From JBDHTS01 sp044221445 (lineage in GTDB: Bacteria; Pseudomonadota; Alphaproteobacteria; Micavibrionales; Micavibrionaceae), in contig JBGAPF010000024.1 in NCBI GenBank assembly GCA_044221445.1, positions 1 to 38,014 of the forward strand: a stretch of 38,014 nt of DNA, read 5' to 3'. Shown in pieces: positions 15,731 to 24,405 of this stretch; the stretch's first letter is position 1, and each line of letters begins with the position of its first letter. The notes under the pieces were generated by a model. That model saw only the letters and a list, made by a program, of their open reading frames with translations, was not told the DNA's origin and searched no databases. Both the position numbers and the translations under genes were made by a program.

Positions 15731-16843
15731 ATGACCCGCGCCAAACTTATCGCCCTCGCTACCGTATCTCTTTTGACGCTTATGGCATCTCCCGTTGTAA
15801 TAATAAATCCGGCTCATGCCGCCGACCCTGCGGCGAGTGCCGACAGCGGAACGATGGATCGGGCCGACAAGGACATGAAAAAAGTCCTTGAAGCGCTTCA
15901 AAAGCTTGGGCCGAAGCCGATTGAAACTTTAACGCCGGCGGAAGCCCGGAAACAGCCGACCCCCGCCGATGCGGTCATGGCGGTTATGCGCGAAGACGGT
16001 AAAAATCCCGAAGAAGAAAAAGCCAAGCTGGGCGTTATCTCCAAGGATGTTACATATGATGCGGCTGCGGGCAAACAACCGGCCAGAATTTATATGCCGG
16101 AGGGCAAACCGGGCGAAATGCTGCCCGTGATCGTTTATTATCATGGCGGGGGGTTCGTGATCGCCGATATCAACGTTTATGACTCAGCGCCGCGCATGCT
16201 GTCGAAACTGGCCAACGCCATTGTCGTTTCGCCAGAATACCGTCATGCCCCGGAAAACAAATTCCCGGCGGCTCATGAAGACGCGTTTGCCGCTTACCAA
16301 TGGGTGCTGAAAAACGCTGCGGAATGGGGCGGCGATCCTGCGAAAGTGGCCGTCATGGGTGAAAGCGCGGGCGGAAACCTCGCCGCCAACGTGGCCATCA
16401 TGGCCCGCGATAAAGGCGTACAGGCGCCCGTGCATATGGTTCTTGTCTACCCTGTCGCCGGAAACGACACCAACACACCGTCCTATCAGGAAAATGCCAA
16501 CGCGAAACCCTTGAACAAGGCGATGATGGAATGGTTTTTCAAAGAGACCATTAAAAGCGATGCGGATAAAAACGATCCAATGCTGAACCTGATGGCCGCT
16601 GACCTGAAAGGGCTTCCTTCTGCGACCGTTATTACGGCGGAGATCGATCCTTTGAGGTCCGATGGTGAAATGTTCGCGCAAAAGCTGAAAGACGCGGGCG
16701 TGAAGACGGATTACAAAAATTACGAAGGCGTCACGCATGAATTTTTCGGCATGGGGACTGTTGCCGATGCAAAATCGGCCCAGGATCTTGCCGCCGATGA
16801 CTTGAAAGACACTTTCAAGGCAAGCGATAAAAAGACCCCGTGA
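15731..16843 (+). CDS. Exported alpha/beta hydrolase, HSL-family esterase
   Basis: Carboxylesterase of the hormone-sensitive-lipase group (bacterial family IV), 370 aa, with a Sec signal peptide (about residues 1-30, ending AHA). The oxyanion motif YYHGGGFVIAD precedes the nucleophile elbow GESAGGNLAANV. The acid ITAEIDPLRSDGE and the histidine THEFFGMG complete the triad. A 70-residue Lys/Glu/Ala-rich segment lies between the signal peptide and the fold and is probably a cap or linker. AAAGGAAAC precedes the ATG. A strong terminator follows, so the gene is probably a single transcription unit. The natural ester is unknown. Confidence 0.92.
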   Translation: MTRAKLIALATVSLLTLMASPVVIINPAHAADPAASADSGTMDRADKDMKKVLEALQKLGPKPIETLTPAEARKQPTPADAVMAVMREDGKNPEEEKAKLGVISKDVTYDAAAGKQPARIYMPEGKPGEMLPVIVYYHGGGFVIADINVYDSAPRMLSKLANAIVVSPEYRHAPENKFPAAHEDAFAAYQWVLKNAAEWGGDPAKVAVMGESAGGNLAANVAIMARDKGVQAPVHMVLVYPVAGNDTNTPSYQENANAKPLNKAMMEWFFKETIKSDADKNDPMLNLMAADLKGLPSATVITAEIDPLRSDGEMFAQKLKDAGVKTDYKNYEGVTHEFFGMGTVADAKSAQDLAADDLKDTFKASDKKTP

Positions 16844-16861
16844 TCGTAAATCAATTTGAAG

Positions 16862-16897
16862 CGCCGGACGCGGATTTCCTGCGTCCGGCGTTTTTTT
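16862..16897 (+). terminator. Intrinsic terminator of the esterase gene
   Basis: Perfect 10-bp stem CGCCGGACGC / GCGTCCGGCG (16862-16871 and 16881-16890), a 9-nt loop, then seven T residues. It starts 18 nt after the esterase stop. Confidence 0.95.
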
Positions 16898-16958
16898 ATG
16901 CATAGTGGCTCATTGTCTGTATGATAGGCGGATCCGTAAAAAACGACAGGATGCGGAC

Positions 16959-17414
16959 ATGGTTGATAAAACGCCTTACAGTTACCGCAGCGACTCTCTG
17001 GTCCCCGGTTTCGACGATGCCCACCCGTTGATGGTTTTCGATGGCGTCTGCGTTCTCTGTTCGGGCGGCGCGGCCCGTTTGATGAAATGGGATAAGCACC
17101 GGCGCTTCCGCTTCGCGACCGCCCAGTCTCCGCTGGGCCAGGCGCTGCTGAAACATTATGGATGCGACGCCGTGACGTTTGACACGGTGCTTCTGATCGC
17201 GGAAGGGCGGGGCTATGTCCGCTCGGATGCCTTCATTGAAACCGCGCACCATCTGGGCGGGCTGTGGTCGATCCTGACGGTTGCCCGCTTTATCCCAAAG
17301 CCGGCTCGCGATGCGCTCTACGATTTCAAGGCCCGCAACCGCTACCGCTGGTTCGGCAAAACCGGATATTGTGAACTGCTGCCCGACGGCGACGCACGTT
17401 TTCTGGATAAATAG
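16959..17414 (+). CDS. DCC/DUF393 family thiol-disulfide protein (YuxK-like)
   Basis: Small protein of 151 aa with the DCC signature FDGVCVLCSGG near residue 28, a Cys-x-x-Cys pair resembling thioredoxin-like redox centres. Other family features are FRFATAQSPLGQ, YVRSDAFIETA, and the C-terminal RDALYDFKARNRYRWFGK. The function is not established; a redox or thiol-exchange role is inferred from the motif. The ATG at 16959 (AGGAT upstream) is preferred over an in-frame GTG at 16905 that lies at the base of the preceding terminator. It is followed by 248 nt of non-coding sequence before lemA. Confidence 0.87.
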   Translation: MVDKTPYSYRSDSLVPGFDDAHPLMVFDGVCVLCSGGAARLMKWDKHRRFRFATAQSPLGQALLKHYGCDAVTFDTVLLIAEGRGYVRSDAFIETAHHLGGLWSILTVARFIPKPARDALYDFKARNRYRWFGKTGYCELLPDGDARFLDK

Positions 17415-17662
17415 CCGGGCCTAGGATCCTTCATGCGTCAGAGCCAGAAGAGTCCGGCGCATATCGGGCCGGCCTGTCCTGATAAACGGCTCTAAGGCGG
17501 AAGGCAGCGCCTTTCTTACCCACAAAGAATCCGGGAGCGACTGACATATCTGGTCCCGCGCCATTTCTTTTAAATCAGTTTGTCTTTTTCATGTTCAGGG
17601 GAGCAAACAAGCCTTTCGATGTGTTAGCTTCAAGCGTAACCGTTTAAATACCCGAGGAAAAA

Positions 17663-18280
17663 ATGTCGCACAAAACCATATTTTTAAACGATACCCGCCC
17701 TGGAAGCCTGAGCCTTCTGCTGCTTGCGTGCCTGTGTTTCGTGCTCACTGGCTGCGGCGTCAACACGATCCCCACGCTGGACGAACAGGTGAACGCGTCC
17801 TGGGCGCAGGTAGAGAACCAGTATAAGCGCCGCGCCGACCTGATCCCGAACCTTGTGGAAACGGTTAAGGCTTACGCCAAGCATGAGCGGGACACGCTGA
17901 CCGACGTCATCGAAGCGCGGTCAAAAGCCACAAGCATGACCCTGACGCCTGAAATGCTGAGCGACCCCAAGGCCGTTCAGGCGTTCGAGGAGAACCAGGC
18001 CAGACTGTCCGGCGCCTTATCGCGGCTGATGGTCGTCGCCGAGCAGTATCCAAATCTGAAAGCCAACGAAAACTTCATCGCGCTTCAGTCGCAGCTGGAA
18101 GGGACGGAAAACCGTATCACCGTGGCGCGCAAGGATTATATCGACTCCGTCCGCGCCTATAACACGCAGGTCCGGACGTTTCCTGGCCTGATCTGGGCCA
18201 AAATCTACGGCGCGAAACCGAAGCAGACGTTCGACGCGCCGGAGTCCGCTGCAAATCCGCCTGCGGTCAAGTTTGAATGA
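17663..18280 (+). CDS. lemA: LemA family lipoprotein
   Basis: Membrane-anchored protein, 205 aa, with a lipoprotein signal (lipobox LTGC, lipidated Cys31). It has the LemA core: DEQVNASWAQVENQYKRRADLIPNLVETVK, then helical segments with YPNLKANENF and ENRITVARKDYIDSVRAYN, and TFPGLIWAKIYG near the end. The biochemical role is unsettled; LemA is regularly encoded next to TPM-domain proteins, as here. GAGG precedes the ATG. Its stop overlaps the start of the first TPM gene in ATGA, so the three genes are one translationally coupled operon. Confidence 0.93.
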   Translation: MSHKTIFLNDTRPGSLSLLLLACLCFVLTGCGVNTIPTLDEQVNASWAQVENQYKRRADLIPNLVETVKAYAKHERDTLTDVIEARSKATSMTLTPEMLSDPKAVQAFEENQARLSGALSRLMVVAEQYPNLKANENFIALQSQLEGTENRITVARKDYIDSVRAYNTQVRTFPGLIWAKIYGAKPKQTFDAPESAANPPAVKFE

Positions 18281-19005
18281 TGCGTCGTCTTGCGGTCGCC
18301 GTTTCCTTCCTGCTTGTGGTGGCCTGCCTGTCATGGCCGTGCAGGGCGGCGCCGGTTTTTCCGGCGCTGACGGGCAGGGTGGTCGATAACGCAGGCTTGC
18401 TGAGCCCTGCGGCGGAGCAGCGTCTGACAGACGAACTGGCCAGCTATGAAGCCGGGTCGGGCAACCAGATCGTGGTCGTCACGCTGGACAGCTTGCAGGG
18501 CCAGTCGATCGAGGAGTTCGGCTACCGGCTGGGGCGGCAATGGGGCATCGGAAAAAAGGGCCTCGACAACGGCGCGCTGCTGATCGTCGCGCCGAAGGAA
18601 AGGGCGGTCCGCATCGAAGTCGGCTACGGCCTCGAAGACCGGCTGACCGATGCCGCCACGTCCCTGATCATCGGCCGCGTCATAACGCCGGCGTTCCGCG
18701 CGGGCGATTTCGAAGGCGGGATCGCGGGCGGCGTCCACGCCATGGTGCAAACCCTTGGCGGCCAGGCTCTGGCGGATACCGCGCAGCCTTCGCCTGATCA
18801 GGGCGATGACGGTTTGCCCTTTCCCGTTATTCTCCTGTTTCTGATTATCTATCTCGTTTTCTTCAGAGGGCGCCGCAGCGGAATGCTGGCGCCGCTGATC
18901 ATCGGCACGCTGGGATCCGGTTCCCGGCGCGGAGGGTCCGGCAGCGGCGGTTTCCGTGGCGGCGGTGGCGGCTTCGGCGGCGGCGGGGCGTCCGGGCGAT
19001 GGTGA
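18277..19005 (+). CDS. TPM-domain protein, YgcG-like, membrane-anchored
   Basis: 242-aa protein with a Sec signal peptide (to about residue 25), a TPM domain (about 35-165; VDNAGLLSP, QIVVVTLDSLQGQSIEEFGYRLGRQWGIG, DNGALLIVAPKERAVRIEVGYGLE), one transmembrane helix (about 180-197), and a Gly/Ser-rich tail (GGFRGGGGGFGGGGASGRW). The layout places the TPM domain in the periplasm. TPM domains are often called putative phosphatases, and some relatives help assembly or repair of membrane complexes; no function is proven here. It overlaps lemA by 4 nt and the next TPM gene by 7 nt. Confidence 0.92.
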   Translation: MMRRLAVAVSFLLVVACLSWPCRAAPVFPALTGRVVDNAGLLSPAAEQRLTDELASYEAGSGNQIVVVTLDSLQGQSIEEFGYRLGRQWGIGKKGLDNGALLIVAPKERAVRIEVGYGLEDRLTDAATSLIIGRVITPAFRAGDFEGGIAGGVHAMVQTLGGQALADTAQPSPDQGDDGLPFPVILLFLIIYLVFFRGRRSGMLAPLIIGTLGSGSRRGGSGSGGFRGGGGGFGGGGASGRW

Positions 19006-19628
19006 AAAAAACAATTCTCAACGACCGCGACCAAAACCTGATTCAGAAGGCTGTCGAAGACGCCGAGCGGCAGACGACGGGCGAAATCGTCACCGTCATC
19101 GCCCGCCGCAGCGGGGACTATAGCGCGGCGTCGCTCGTTGCCTGCATCGTTTTTGGATGTGCGGTTCAATGGGCCGCGGCTTTCGCCTGGCCCGCCCTGT
19201 CTTTTGCCAGCCTCGCATCGATACAGGCGATCTCGTTCTTATCGCTGCTGATTCTTCTGGATCTGACGGGATGGCTGCTGCCGTTCCTTCCCCATGCCTG
19301 GAAACGGAAGAACGTCCGCGAGCTGGCGGAACGTCAGTTCATCGAAAACAACCTTCATGCGACGAAAGACCGCGCCGCCGTCCTGATCGTGGTGTCGATG
19401 GACGAACGCTGCGTTGAAATCCTGGCCGACGCTGGCATCGCCGAAAAAGCCGGAAAACAGGCATGGGACCCCATAGCCCAAACCCTAGCCGCCGGATTTA
19501 AAAGCGCCTCTCCCGGATCCGCCATCGCCGAAGCCGTCGCCGCCTGCGCCGTGATATTGAAGAACCACTATCCGGCAAATGGCGGTGATATGAATGAACT
19601 AAGCGACCGGCCGATAGAACTTCATTGA
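18999..19628 (+). CDS. Second TPM-domain membrane protein
   Basis: 209-aa protein with no signal peptide. Its TPM domain is split by two hydrophobic segments: TGEIVTVIARRSGDY near residue 27, membrane segments at about 47-70 and 74-95, then the rest (KNVRELAERQF, TKDRAAVLIVVSMDERCVEILAD). This matches the short TPM paralogue that commonly follows lemA and ygcG-type genes. Most of the chain should be cytosolic, opposite to the first TPM protein. It starts within the end of the preceding gene (7-nt overlap), which implies translational coupling. It ends the operon; the tRNA-Ser gene lies on the other strand downstream. Confidence 0.88.
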   Translation: MVKKTILNDRDQNLIQKAVEDAERQTTGEIVTVIARRSGDYSAASLVACIVFGCAVQWAAAFAWPALSFASLASIQAISFLSLLILLDLTGWLLPFLPHAWKRKNVRELAERQFIENNLHATKDRAAVLIVVSMDERCVEILADAGIAEKAGKQAWDPIAQTLAAGFKSASPGSAIAEAVAACAVILKNHYPANGGDMNELSDRPIELH

Positions 19629-19801
19629 AATCTGGTTGCGGCTTTAAACACATCTTCCAGTGAGTGTCTGTCCTGGAGAGTTTGATCCCGCCCAAACATT
19701 TTCTCAATGACTGGCCTGTATGCAGTATGATGGACGTGAATGAAAAAGGCTTTGTCTGTCTCTGTAACGGGTATTTAGCTACCCGAAGCTTTAGCGCAGG
19801 G
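19629..19801. other. Intergenic stretch downstream of tRNA-Ser
   Basis: No convincing gene. It holds a small hairpin, CGGGTA-TTTAGC-TACCCG (19768-19785), 17 nt past the tRNA 3' end. The hairpin may help define the end of the tRNA precursor, although only TT follows it on the minus strand. No attachment-site duplication of the tRNA end or integrase gene is visible. Confidence 0.4.
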
Positions 19802-19891
19802 TGGCGGAAGAGGTGGGATTCGAACCCACGGAGGGCTTGCACCCTCGCCAGTTTTCAAGACTGGTGCCTTAAACCGCTCGGCCACTCTTCC
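19802..19891 (-). tRNA. tRNA-Ser (anticodon UGA)
   Basis: 90 nt including an encoded CCA. Acceptor GGAAGAG pairs with CTCTTCC, followed by discriminator G. D arm GTGGCCGAGCGGTTTAAGGC; anticodon stem CCAGT/ACTGG with loop CTTGAAA, giving TGA in the DNA. There is a long variable arm (GAGGGTGCAAGCCCTC) and T arm GTGGGTTCGAATCCCAC. The long variable arm is typical of serine tRNAs. Confidence 0.97.
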
Positions 19892-19994
19892 GTCTGGAAC
19901 CTCTTCCTTACCCGAAGACGGGCATGAAGGTAAAGCTTCACATCAACGGCATCATCTTATATATGTGGAATCTGTTGCCTGGAAGGAGAGAGCC

Positions 19995-20348
19995 GTGGAC
20001 CATTCAAACGCAGCCGCCGCCGTCGTTACCATTCCCGCCATTTCGCCCGAGGAAGCCCGCGACTGGCTCGAAAGCGGCGAAGCCGTCCTGATCGACGTGC
20101 GCGAGGAAAACGAGTACCAGCAGGCGCATATCGACGGCTCCATACTTGTGCCGCTGTCGCGGTTCAACGTGTTCGAGGTTGCCCAGGCGGCCGGGGACAA
20201 AAAAGTCATCTTCCAGTGCCGCAGCGGCAAGCGCGCGGAAAAAACCTGGGCCTATTACACCAAGGCCACGCGCCGCCAGGCCTGGCTCATGGATGGCAGC
20301 CTGATGGGCTGGGCCGAGGCCGGCCTGCCGGTCGTCGAGGGCGAATAA
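19995..20348 (+). CDS. Rhodanese-like domain protein
   Basis: Single-domain sulfurtransferase-type protein, 117 aa, probably cytosolic. Motifs: ISPEEARDWLESGEAVLIDVREENEY, HIDGSILVPLSRF, and the active-site loop FQCRSGKRAE with Cys75, then GSLMGWAEAGLPV near the C-terminus. The loop CRSGKR resembles GlpE/PspE-like enzymes. The GTG at 19995 is chosen because AAGGAGAG lies 6 nt upstream; an in-frame GTG at 19965 has no RBS and would place this perfect Shine-Dalgarno inside the gene. The sulfur acceptor is unknown. It is followed 42 nt later by a YdcF-like gene. Confidence 0.9.
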   Translation: MDHSNAAAAVVTIPAISPEEARDWLESGEAVLIDVREENEYQQAHIDGSILVPLSRFNVFEVAQAAGDKKVIFQCRSGKRAEKTWAYYTKATRRQAWLMDGSLMGWAEAGLPVVEGE

Positions 20349-20390
20349 CGGACGGCCCATCCCTGAATGGCGGCTGGTGGGGGGCGCGTC

Positions 20391-21167
20391 ATGGATTTTC
20401 TGGTTTCCAAACTGTTCTGGCTGATCTTTCCGCCGCTGAACCTCGTCATCTGGTGCCTCCTTATCGGCGTCGCTCTATGGCGGCACCGAAAGGAAGGCAG
20501 CCGTTTCTTCATGACGCTCGGCATCGTGCTGTTCGCGGCCTGCGGCATCATGCCGACCGGAAAGCTGATGCTGCAGGGCCTGGAAAATTCCTATCCCCGC
20601 CCGCAGGTGCCGCAGAAATTCACCGGCATCCTGGTGCTGGGGGGCGCGTTCGACGTCGAGGTGTCCCAGGCCCGGCAGACCCCGACCTTTTACGGCTCCG
20701 CCGAGCGCGTGACGGAGACACTCCGGCTGATGCACGACCATCCCGAAGCGATCGTGCTGTTCAGCGGCGGCAACGGCACGCTGAACACCGATCTGTCTTC
20801 CGAGGCCGACGTCTTCCGGACCTTTATGACGGAGCAGGGCATACGGAAAAACCGGATTTATTACGAGACGAAATCCCGCAACACCTATGAGAACATCGTC
20901 TTCAGCCAGGCCATGGCCAAGCCGGGGCCGCGCGAAGTATGGCTGCTGGTGACCTCCGCCGCCCATATGCCGCGCGCCATGGCCATTATGCAGAAACAGG
21001 GCTGGCCGGGCATCGTCATCCCGTATCCGGTCGATTACCAGACGACCGGGACGGCGGCGGATTTCAGGTTCAGCACCGATGTCCTCGGCACGTTCGGCTC
21101 CATGCATCAGGCCATGCGCGAGTACCTGGCGCTGCTGGCGTACCGCATCGGTGGAAAAATCGATTAG
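20391..21167 (+). CDS. YdcF/ElyC family DUF218 membrane protein
   Basis: 258-aa protein with two N-terminal membrane helices (about 8-30 and 40-58) and a DUF218 Rossmann-like domain: GILVLGGAFD, IVLFSGGNG, SEADVFRTFM, IYYETKSRNTYENIVFS, VWLLVTSAAHMPRAM. E. coli ElyC and SanA of this family affect envelope and peptidoglycan integrity; the enzymatic activity is not known. The ATG at 20391 begins the first membrane helix directly; an in-frame ATG at 20367 adds eight Gly-rich residues. It lies ahead of two peptidoglycan genes, consistent with an envelope role. Confidence 0.88.
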   Translation: MDFLVSKLFWLIFPPLNLVIWCLLIGVALWRHRKEGSRFFMTLGIVLFAACGIMPTGKLMLQGLENSYPRPQVPQKFTGILVLGGAFDVEVSQARQTPTFYGSAERVTETLRLMHDHPEAIVLFSGGNGTLNTDLSSEADVFRTFMTEQGIRKNRIYYETKSRNTYENIVFSQAMAKPGPREVWLLVTSAAHMPRAMAIMQKQGWPGIVIPYPVDYQTTGTAADFRFSTDVLGTFGSMHQAMREYLALLAYRIGGKID

Positions 21168-21207
21168 GGACTTTGTATTGCCCCTGTCCTCCTTTATGCT
21201 GGGGCCA

Positions 21208-22182
21208 ATGTCCATACGCTCTGTCTTTTTTATGTCCATCGCAATGGTGATGACCGCAGTTCCGGCCATGGCCGGGGAACGGATGCCGTTCCCGCAATGG
21301 CTGGAGATCTTCCGCTCCGAGGCGGTCCAGGAAGGCATTTCCCAGGGTACGGTCGACAGCGCTCTTGTAGGCCTGAACCCTATCCAGCGCGTCATCGAAC
21401 TGGACAACAAACAGCCTGAAGGCAAAAAAACCTTCGTCCAGTACCGTCAGAACGTCGTCACGCCCGACCGCCTGCGCCAGGGCCGGGCGCTGATGCGGGA
21501 TTATGCGGCGGAACTGGACAAGGCGAGCCGCGCATACGGCGTCGCGCCGCAATATATCGTGGCGCTGTGGGGCATCGAGACCAGCTTTGGCAGGAATACC
21601 GGCGGCTTCGATATTATCCCCGCGCTGGCGACTCTGGCGTGGGAAGGGCGGCGGGAGTCTTTTTTCAGGAAGGAACTGATGGACGCCCTGCGCATCCTGG
21701 ACGAAGGCCATGTCAGCCTTGCCCTGATGAAGGGCTCCTGGGCCGGGGCGATGGGCCAGAACCAGTTCATGCCCTCCAGCTTTATGCGCTTTGCGGTCGA
21801 CGGCAACGGCGACGGCCGCAAGGATATCTGGAACGACAAGGCCGACGTTTTCGCCTCCACCGCCAATTACCTGTCCAGCAGCGGCTGGCGCGACGGCGAA
21901 CGATGGGGCCGGGAAGTCAGGGCGCATAAGGTCAGCGCCTCCCTCGCATCGCCCGATATCCGCAAATCTCTGGCGCAATGGAGCCGTCTGGGCGTCACCT
22001 TGCCCGATGGCGGCAAGCTGCCCGTCGTTCCCGGCATCGAGGCCTCTCTGGTCCTGCCCGACGGGGCGGGCGGCCCCGCCTATCTCGCGTACCATAACTA
22101 TCGCGTCATCATGAAATGGAACCGGTCCAACCTTTTTGCCATTTCCGTGGGGCTGATTGCCGACGGGATCGCGGAGCCGTAA
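21208..22182 (+). CDS. Lytic murein transglycosylase, MltB family
   Basis: Cleaves peptidoglycan between MurNAc and GlcNAc, forming 1,6-anhydro ends. The 324-aa product has a Sec signal peptide (MSIRSVFFMSIAMVMTAVPAMA), so it is periplasmic and not a lipoprotein, as in the MltB_2 subgroup. The catalytic Glu124 lies in ALWGIETSFGR, followed by TLAWEGRRESFF and KGSWAGAMGQNQFMPSSF. DGNGDGRKDIWNDKADVFASTANYL is the usual EF-hand-like segment. A GGGG-containing RBS precedes the ATG at 21208; ATG 21196 is an alternative. The same frame is open to 21079, but that overlaps the YdcF gene. rlpA starts 1 nt after its stop. Confidence 0.93.
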   Translation: MSIRSVFFMSIAMVMTAVPAMAGERMPFPQWLEIFRSEAVQEGISQGTVDSALVGLNPIQRVIELDNKQPEGKKTFVQYRQNVVTPDRLRQGRALMRDYAAELDKASRAYGVAPQYIVALWGIETSFGRNTGGFDIIPALATLAWEGRRESFFRKELMDALRILDEGHVSLALMKGSWAGAMGQNQFMPSSFMRFAVDGNGDGRKDIWNDKADVFASTANYLSSSGWRDGERWGREVRAHKVSASLASPDIRKSLAQWSRLGVTLPDGGKLPVVPGIEASLVLPDGAGGPAYLAYHNYRVIMKWNRSNLFAISVGLIADGIAEP

Positions 22183-22183
22183 A

Positions 22184-23176
22184 ATGCTTAAAATACTTGC
22201 CGCCTTTTTGCTGGTTCTGGTCCTGTCCGGCTGCGCCGAAACCCAGTTCGCTTCGCACGTCATAAAGCGGGCGGCGCCGCCGTCGCAGAACGAGGGAACG
22301 TTCAAGGTCGGCAAGCCCTATAAGGTCGAAGGCACCTGGTATTATCCGAAAGAACAATATGAATATTCTGAAACCGGCCTCGCATCCTGGTACGGCCCCG
22401 GCTTCCATGGCAAGCGGACCGCCAACGGCGAACAGTTCGATACGGGCGAACTGACCGCCGCGCACCGCACGCTGCAGATGCCGTCGCTCGTCCGCGTCAC
22501 GAATTTGAGCAACGGCAAATCCCTGATCGTCCGCGTCAACGACCGCGGCCCTTACAAACGGGGGCGCGTGATGGACGTGTCGTCGAAGGCGGCGGAACTG
22601 CTCGGATTTAAAAACATCGGCACGGCCAAGGTGCGCCTCGACCTGCTGCCGCAGGAAAGCATGCAGATCGCCGCCGCCGCACGCTCGGGTCTCAGCACAA
22701 AGGGGTACGAGATCGCCGCCAACCAGGGCACGTACGCCATACAGTCCGGCGCGGTCTATGCCGATTCGCAGCCTGTGGGCCTGCAGGACTACCCTGTGGC
22801 AGAAAATACGCGTGGCGTGCGCCAGGAAACCGTCCAGGATATTGCCGGCGCCCCCAACGGCACCGGCATCACCCCCGTCGTTCCCGGCCACACGCGTTAC
22901 GGCCAGTTCTATCCCGACCCCATCGTCACCGAACAGCCCGTGCATCCTACCGGGATCTATATCCAGGCCGGATCGTTCTCCAATCAGTCCAACGCCGACA
23001 ATCTGCGCGCCAGGCTGCAAAGCTACGGCAACAGCCTTGTCCGCAGCGTGACGGTGAACGGCCGGCAATATTACCGTGTCCGCATCGGCCCCGTCGCATC
23101 CGTCGCGGCGGCGGATGCTCTTCTGAACCGTGTCGTGGCAGGCGGGCAGAAAGAGGCCGTGATTGTCGTTGAATGA
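22184..23176 (+). CDS. rlpA: RlpA septal ring lytic transglycosylase-type lipoprotein
   Basis: 330-aa outer-membrane lipoprotein (lipobox LSGC, Cys17). The double-psi beta-barrel holds GLASWYGPGFHGKRTANGEQFD, TAAHRTLQMPS and VRVNDRGPYKRGRVMDVS. The His of AAHRT and Asp of NDRGP are the expected catalytic residues of active RlpA. A C-terminal SPOR domain (about 255-330; GIYIQAGSFSNQSNADNL, YYRVRIGPV) targets denuded glycan at the septum. The start at 22184 has GGAG upstream and gives a proper lipoprotein signal. It is coupled to the upstream transglycosylase gene, so two glycan-cleaving enzymes are made together. Confidence 0.95.
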   Translation: MLKILAAFLLVLVLSGCAETQFASHVIKRAAPPSQNEGTFKVGKPYKVEGTWYYPKEQYEYSETGLASWYGPGFHGKRTANGEQFDTGELTAAHRTLQMPSLVRVTNLSNGKSLIVRVNDRGPYKRGRVMDVSSKAAELLGFKNIGTAKVRLDLLPQESMQIAAAARSGLSTKGYEIAANQGTYAIQSGAVYADSQPVGLQDYPVAENTRGVRQETVQDIAGAPNGTGITPVVPGHTRYGQFYPDPIVTEQPVHPTGIYIQAGSFSNQSNADNLRARLQSYGNSLVRSVTVNGRQYYRVRIGPVASVAAADALLNRVVAGGQKEAVIVVE

Positions 23177-23188
23177 TTTTGACGAAAA

Positions 23189-23219
23189 CCGGCAAATGCG
23201 GCTTGCATGCATTTCCCGG
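23189..23219. other. Hairpin between rlpA and the carboxypeptidase gene
   Basis: CCGGCAAATGC / GCATTTCCCGG pairs over 10 of 11 positions with a 9-nt loop. No T-run follows, so it is not a standard terminator. A weak promoter-like pair, TTGCAT-16-TAAACT (23203-23230), overlaps its right arm. Confidence 0.35.
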
Positions 23220-23259
23220 TAGATTAAACTGACAAAGCTCAGGTCATAAAGGATCCGTT

Positions 23260-24405
23260 ATGCGCGTTTTGTCACTGCCCGTTCTTGCCCTTGTCACGCT
23301 TCTGCTCTTGATATCCCCTGCGTTCGCGCAGATCGACACGACGGCCAGGGAGGCCTTCGCGGTCGATTACGATACCGGCACCGTCCTGTTCGAAAAGAAC
23401 GCCGACGAAAAAATGCCGACATCGTCGATGAGCAAGACGATGACCATGTACCTGGTGTTCGAGGCGCTGAAGACCGGGCGGCTGAAAATGGACAGCATGC
23501 TGCCGGTCAGCGAATACGCATGGAAATCGACCGTGACCGCGGGCGTGTCCCGCATGTTCGTCCATGTCGGCGACAACGTGAAGGTCGAGGACCTGGTCAA
23601 GGGAGTCATCATCCAGTCGGGCAACGACGCGGCCGTCGTCCTCGCCGAGGGCCTGGGCGGCACCGAGGCGTCCTTCGCCGACGCCATGAACGCCAAGGCG
23701 AAGGAATTCGGCATGACCAACAGCCATTTCGCCGATGCTAGCGGCATGCCCGCGCCGGATCATTACTCGACCGCGCGCGATCTTGCCACGCTGGGAATCC
23801 GCATCATCCGTGATTTTCCTGAGTACTATCCGATCTTTGCTGAAAAAGAATACGTCTATAACAATATCAAACAGGGCAACCGCAACCCGCTGCTTTACCG
23901 CAACATTGGCGCCGACGGCATCAAAACCGGCCACACGGAAGAGGCGGGGTATGGCCTGATGGGATCCGGCACCCGTGACGGCCGCCGCGTCGTCATTGTC
24001 CTGAACGGCATGAAAACCATGCAGGAACGCGCGGACGAAAGCGCCAAGCTGCTGGACTGGGCCCTGCGCGGCTTCGAAAACGTGACGCTGTACAAGGCGG
24101 GCAGCATGGTCGATCAGGCGCATGTGGTCCTGGGCGCGCAGGACGCCGTGCCTCTGGTGGTCGAAAGCGACGTCAGGCAGACGCTCGCGGGCACCATGCG
24201 CGGCGATCTGAATGTCTCGGTCACCTACAAATCGCCGCTGATGGCCCCTGTGAAAAAAGGCGACCGCCTGGGAACGCTCAGCGTCGACGCGGGGCGTTTC
24301 GGCAAGCATGAATACCCGCTGCTCGCCGGCGCGGATGTCGAAAAGCTCGGCTTCTTCGCCGCCGCAGTCGAAAAACTGAAACTGCGTTTCCAACAGCATG
24401 GCTGA
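23260..24405 (+). CDS. D-alanyl-D-alanine carboxypeptidase, PBP5/6 family
   Basis: Removes the terminal D-Ala from peptidoglycan stem peptides. The 381-aa product has a Sec signal peptide (cleaved near AFA-Q at 23/24), a peptidase S11 domain, and a PBP5-type C-terminal beta domain (about 285-365). It ends in an amphipathic helix (KLGFFAAAVEKLKLRF) that would hold it to the outer face of the inner membrane. All three penicillin-binding motifs are present: SMSK (Ser56, Lys59), SGN (120-122) and KTG (222-224). The first motif context PTSSMSKTMT differs slightly from the common PASLTKIMT. AAGGAT precedes the ATG. The gene overlaps tmk by 8 nt. Confidence 0.95.
   Translation: MRVLSLPVLALVTLLLLISPAFAQIDTTAREAFAVDYDTGTVLFEKNADEKMPTSSMSKTMTMYLVFEALKTGRLKMDSMLPVSEYAWKSTVTAGVSRMFVHVGDNVKVEDLVKGVIIQSGNDAAVVLAEGLGGTEASFADAMNAKAKEFGMTNSHFADASGMPAPDHYSTARDLATLGIRIIRDFPEYYPIFAEKEYVYNNIKQGNRNPLLYRNIGADGIKTGHTEEAGYGLMGSGTRDGRRVVIVLNGMKTMQERADESAKLLDWALRGFENVTLYKAGSMVDQAHVVLGAQDAVPLVVESDVRQTLAGTMRGDLNVSVTYKSPLMAPVKKGDRLGTLSVDAGRFGKHEYPLLAGADVEKLGFFAAAVEKLKLRFQQHG

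Noticed and set aside
17421..17564. 47-codon minus-strand frame (MARDQICQSLPDSLW...) between the DCC gene and lemA
   Set aside because: Weak RBS, no recognisable family and short; could be a gene remnant, but cannot be supported from sequence alone.
19802..19891. tRNA-Ser as an integration site
   Set aside because: No integrase gene nearby and no duplicated tRNA 3' end within the window.
21070..22314. Minus-strand open frame opposite the lytic transglycosylase gene
   Set aside because: Shadow; spans the junction of two clear plus-strand genes and has no motifs.
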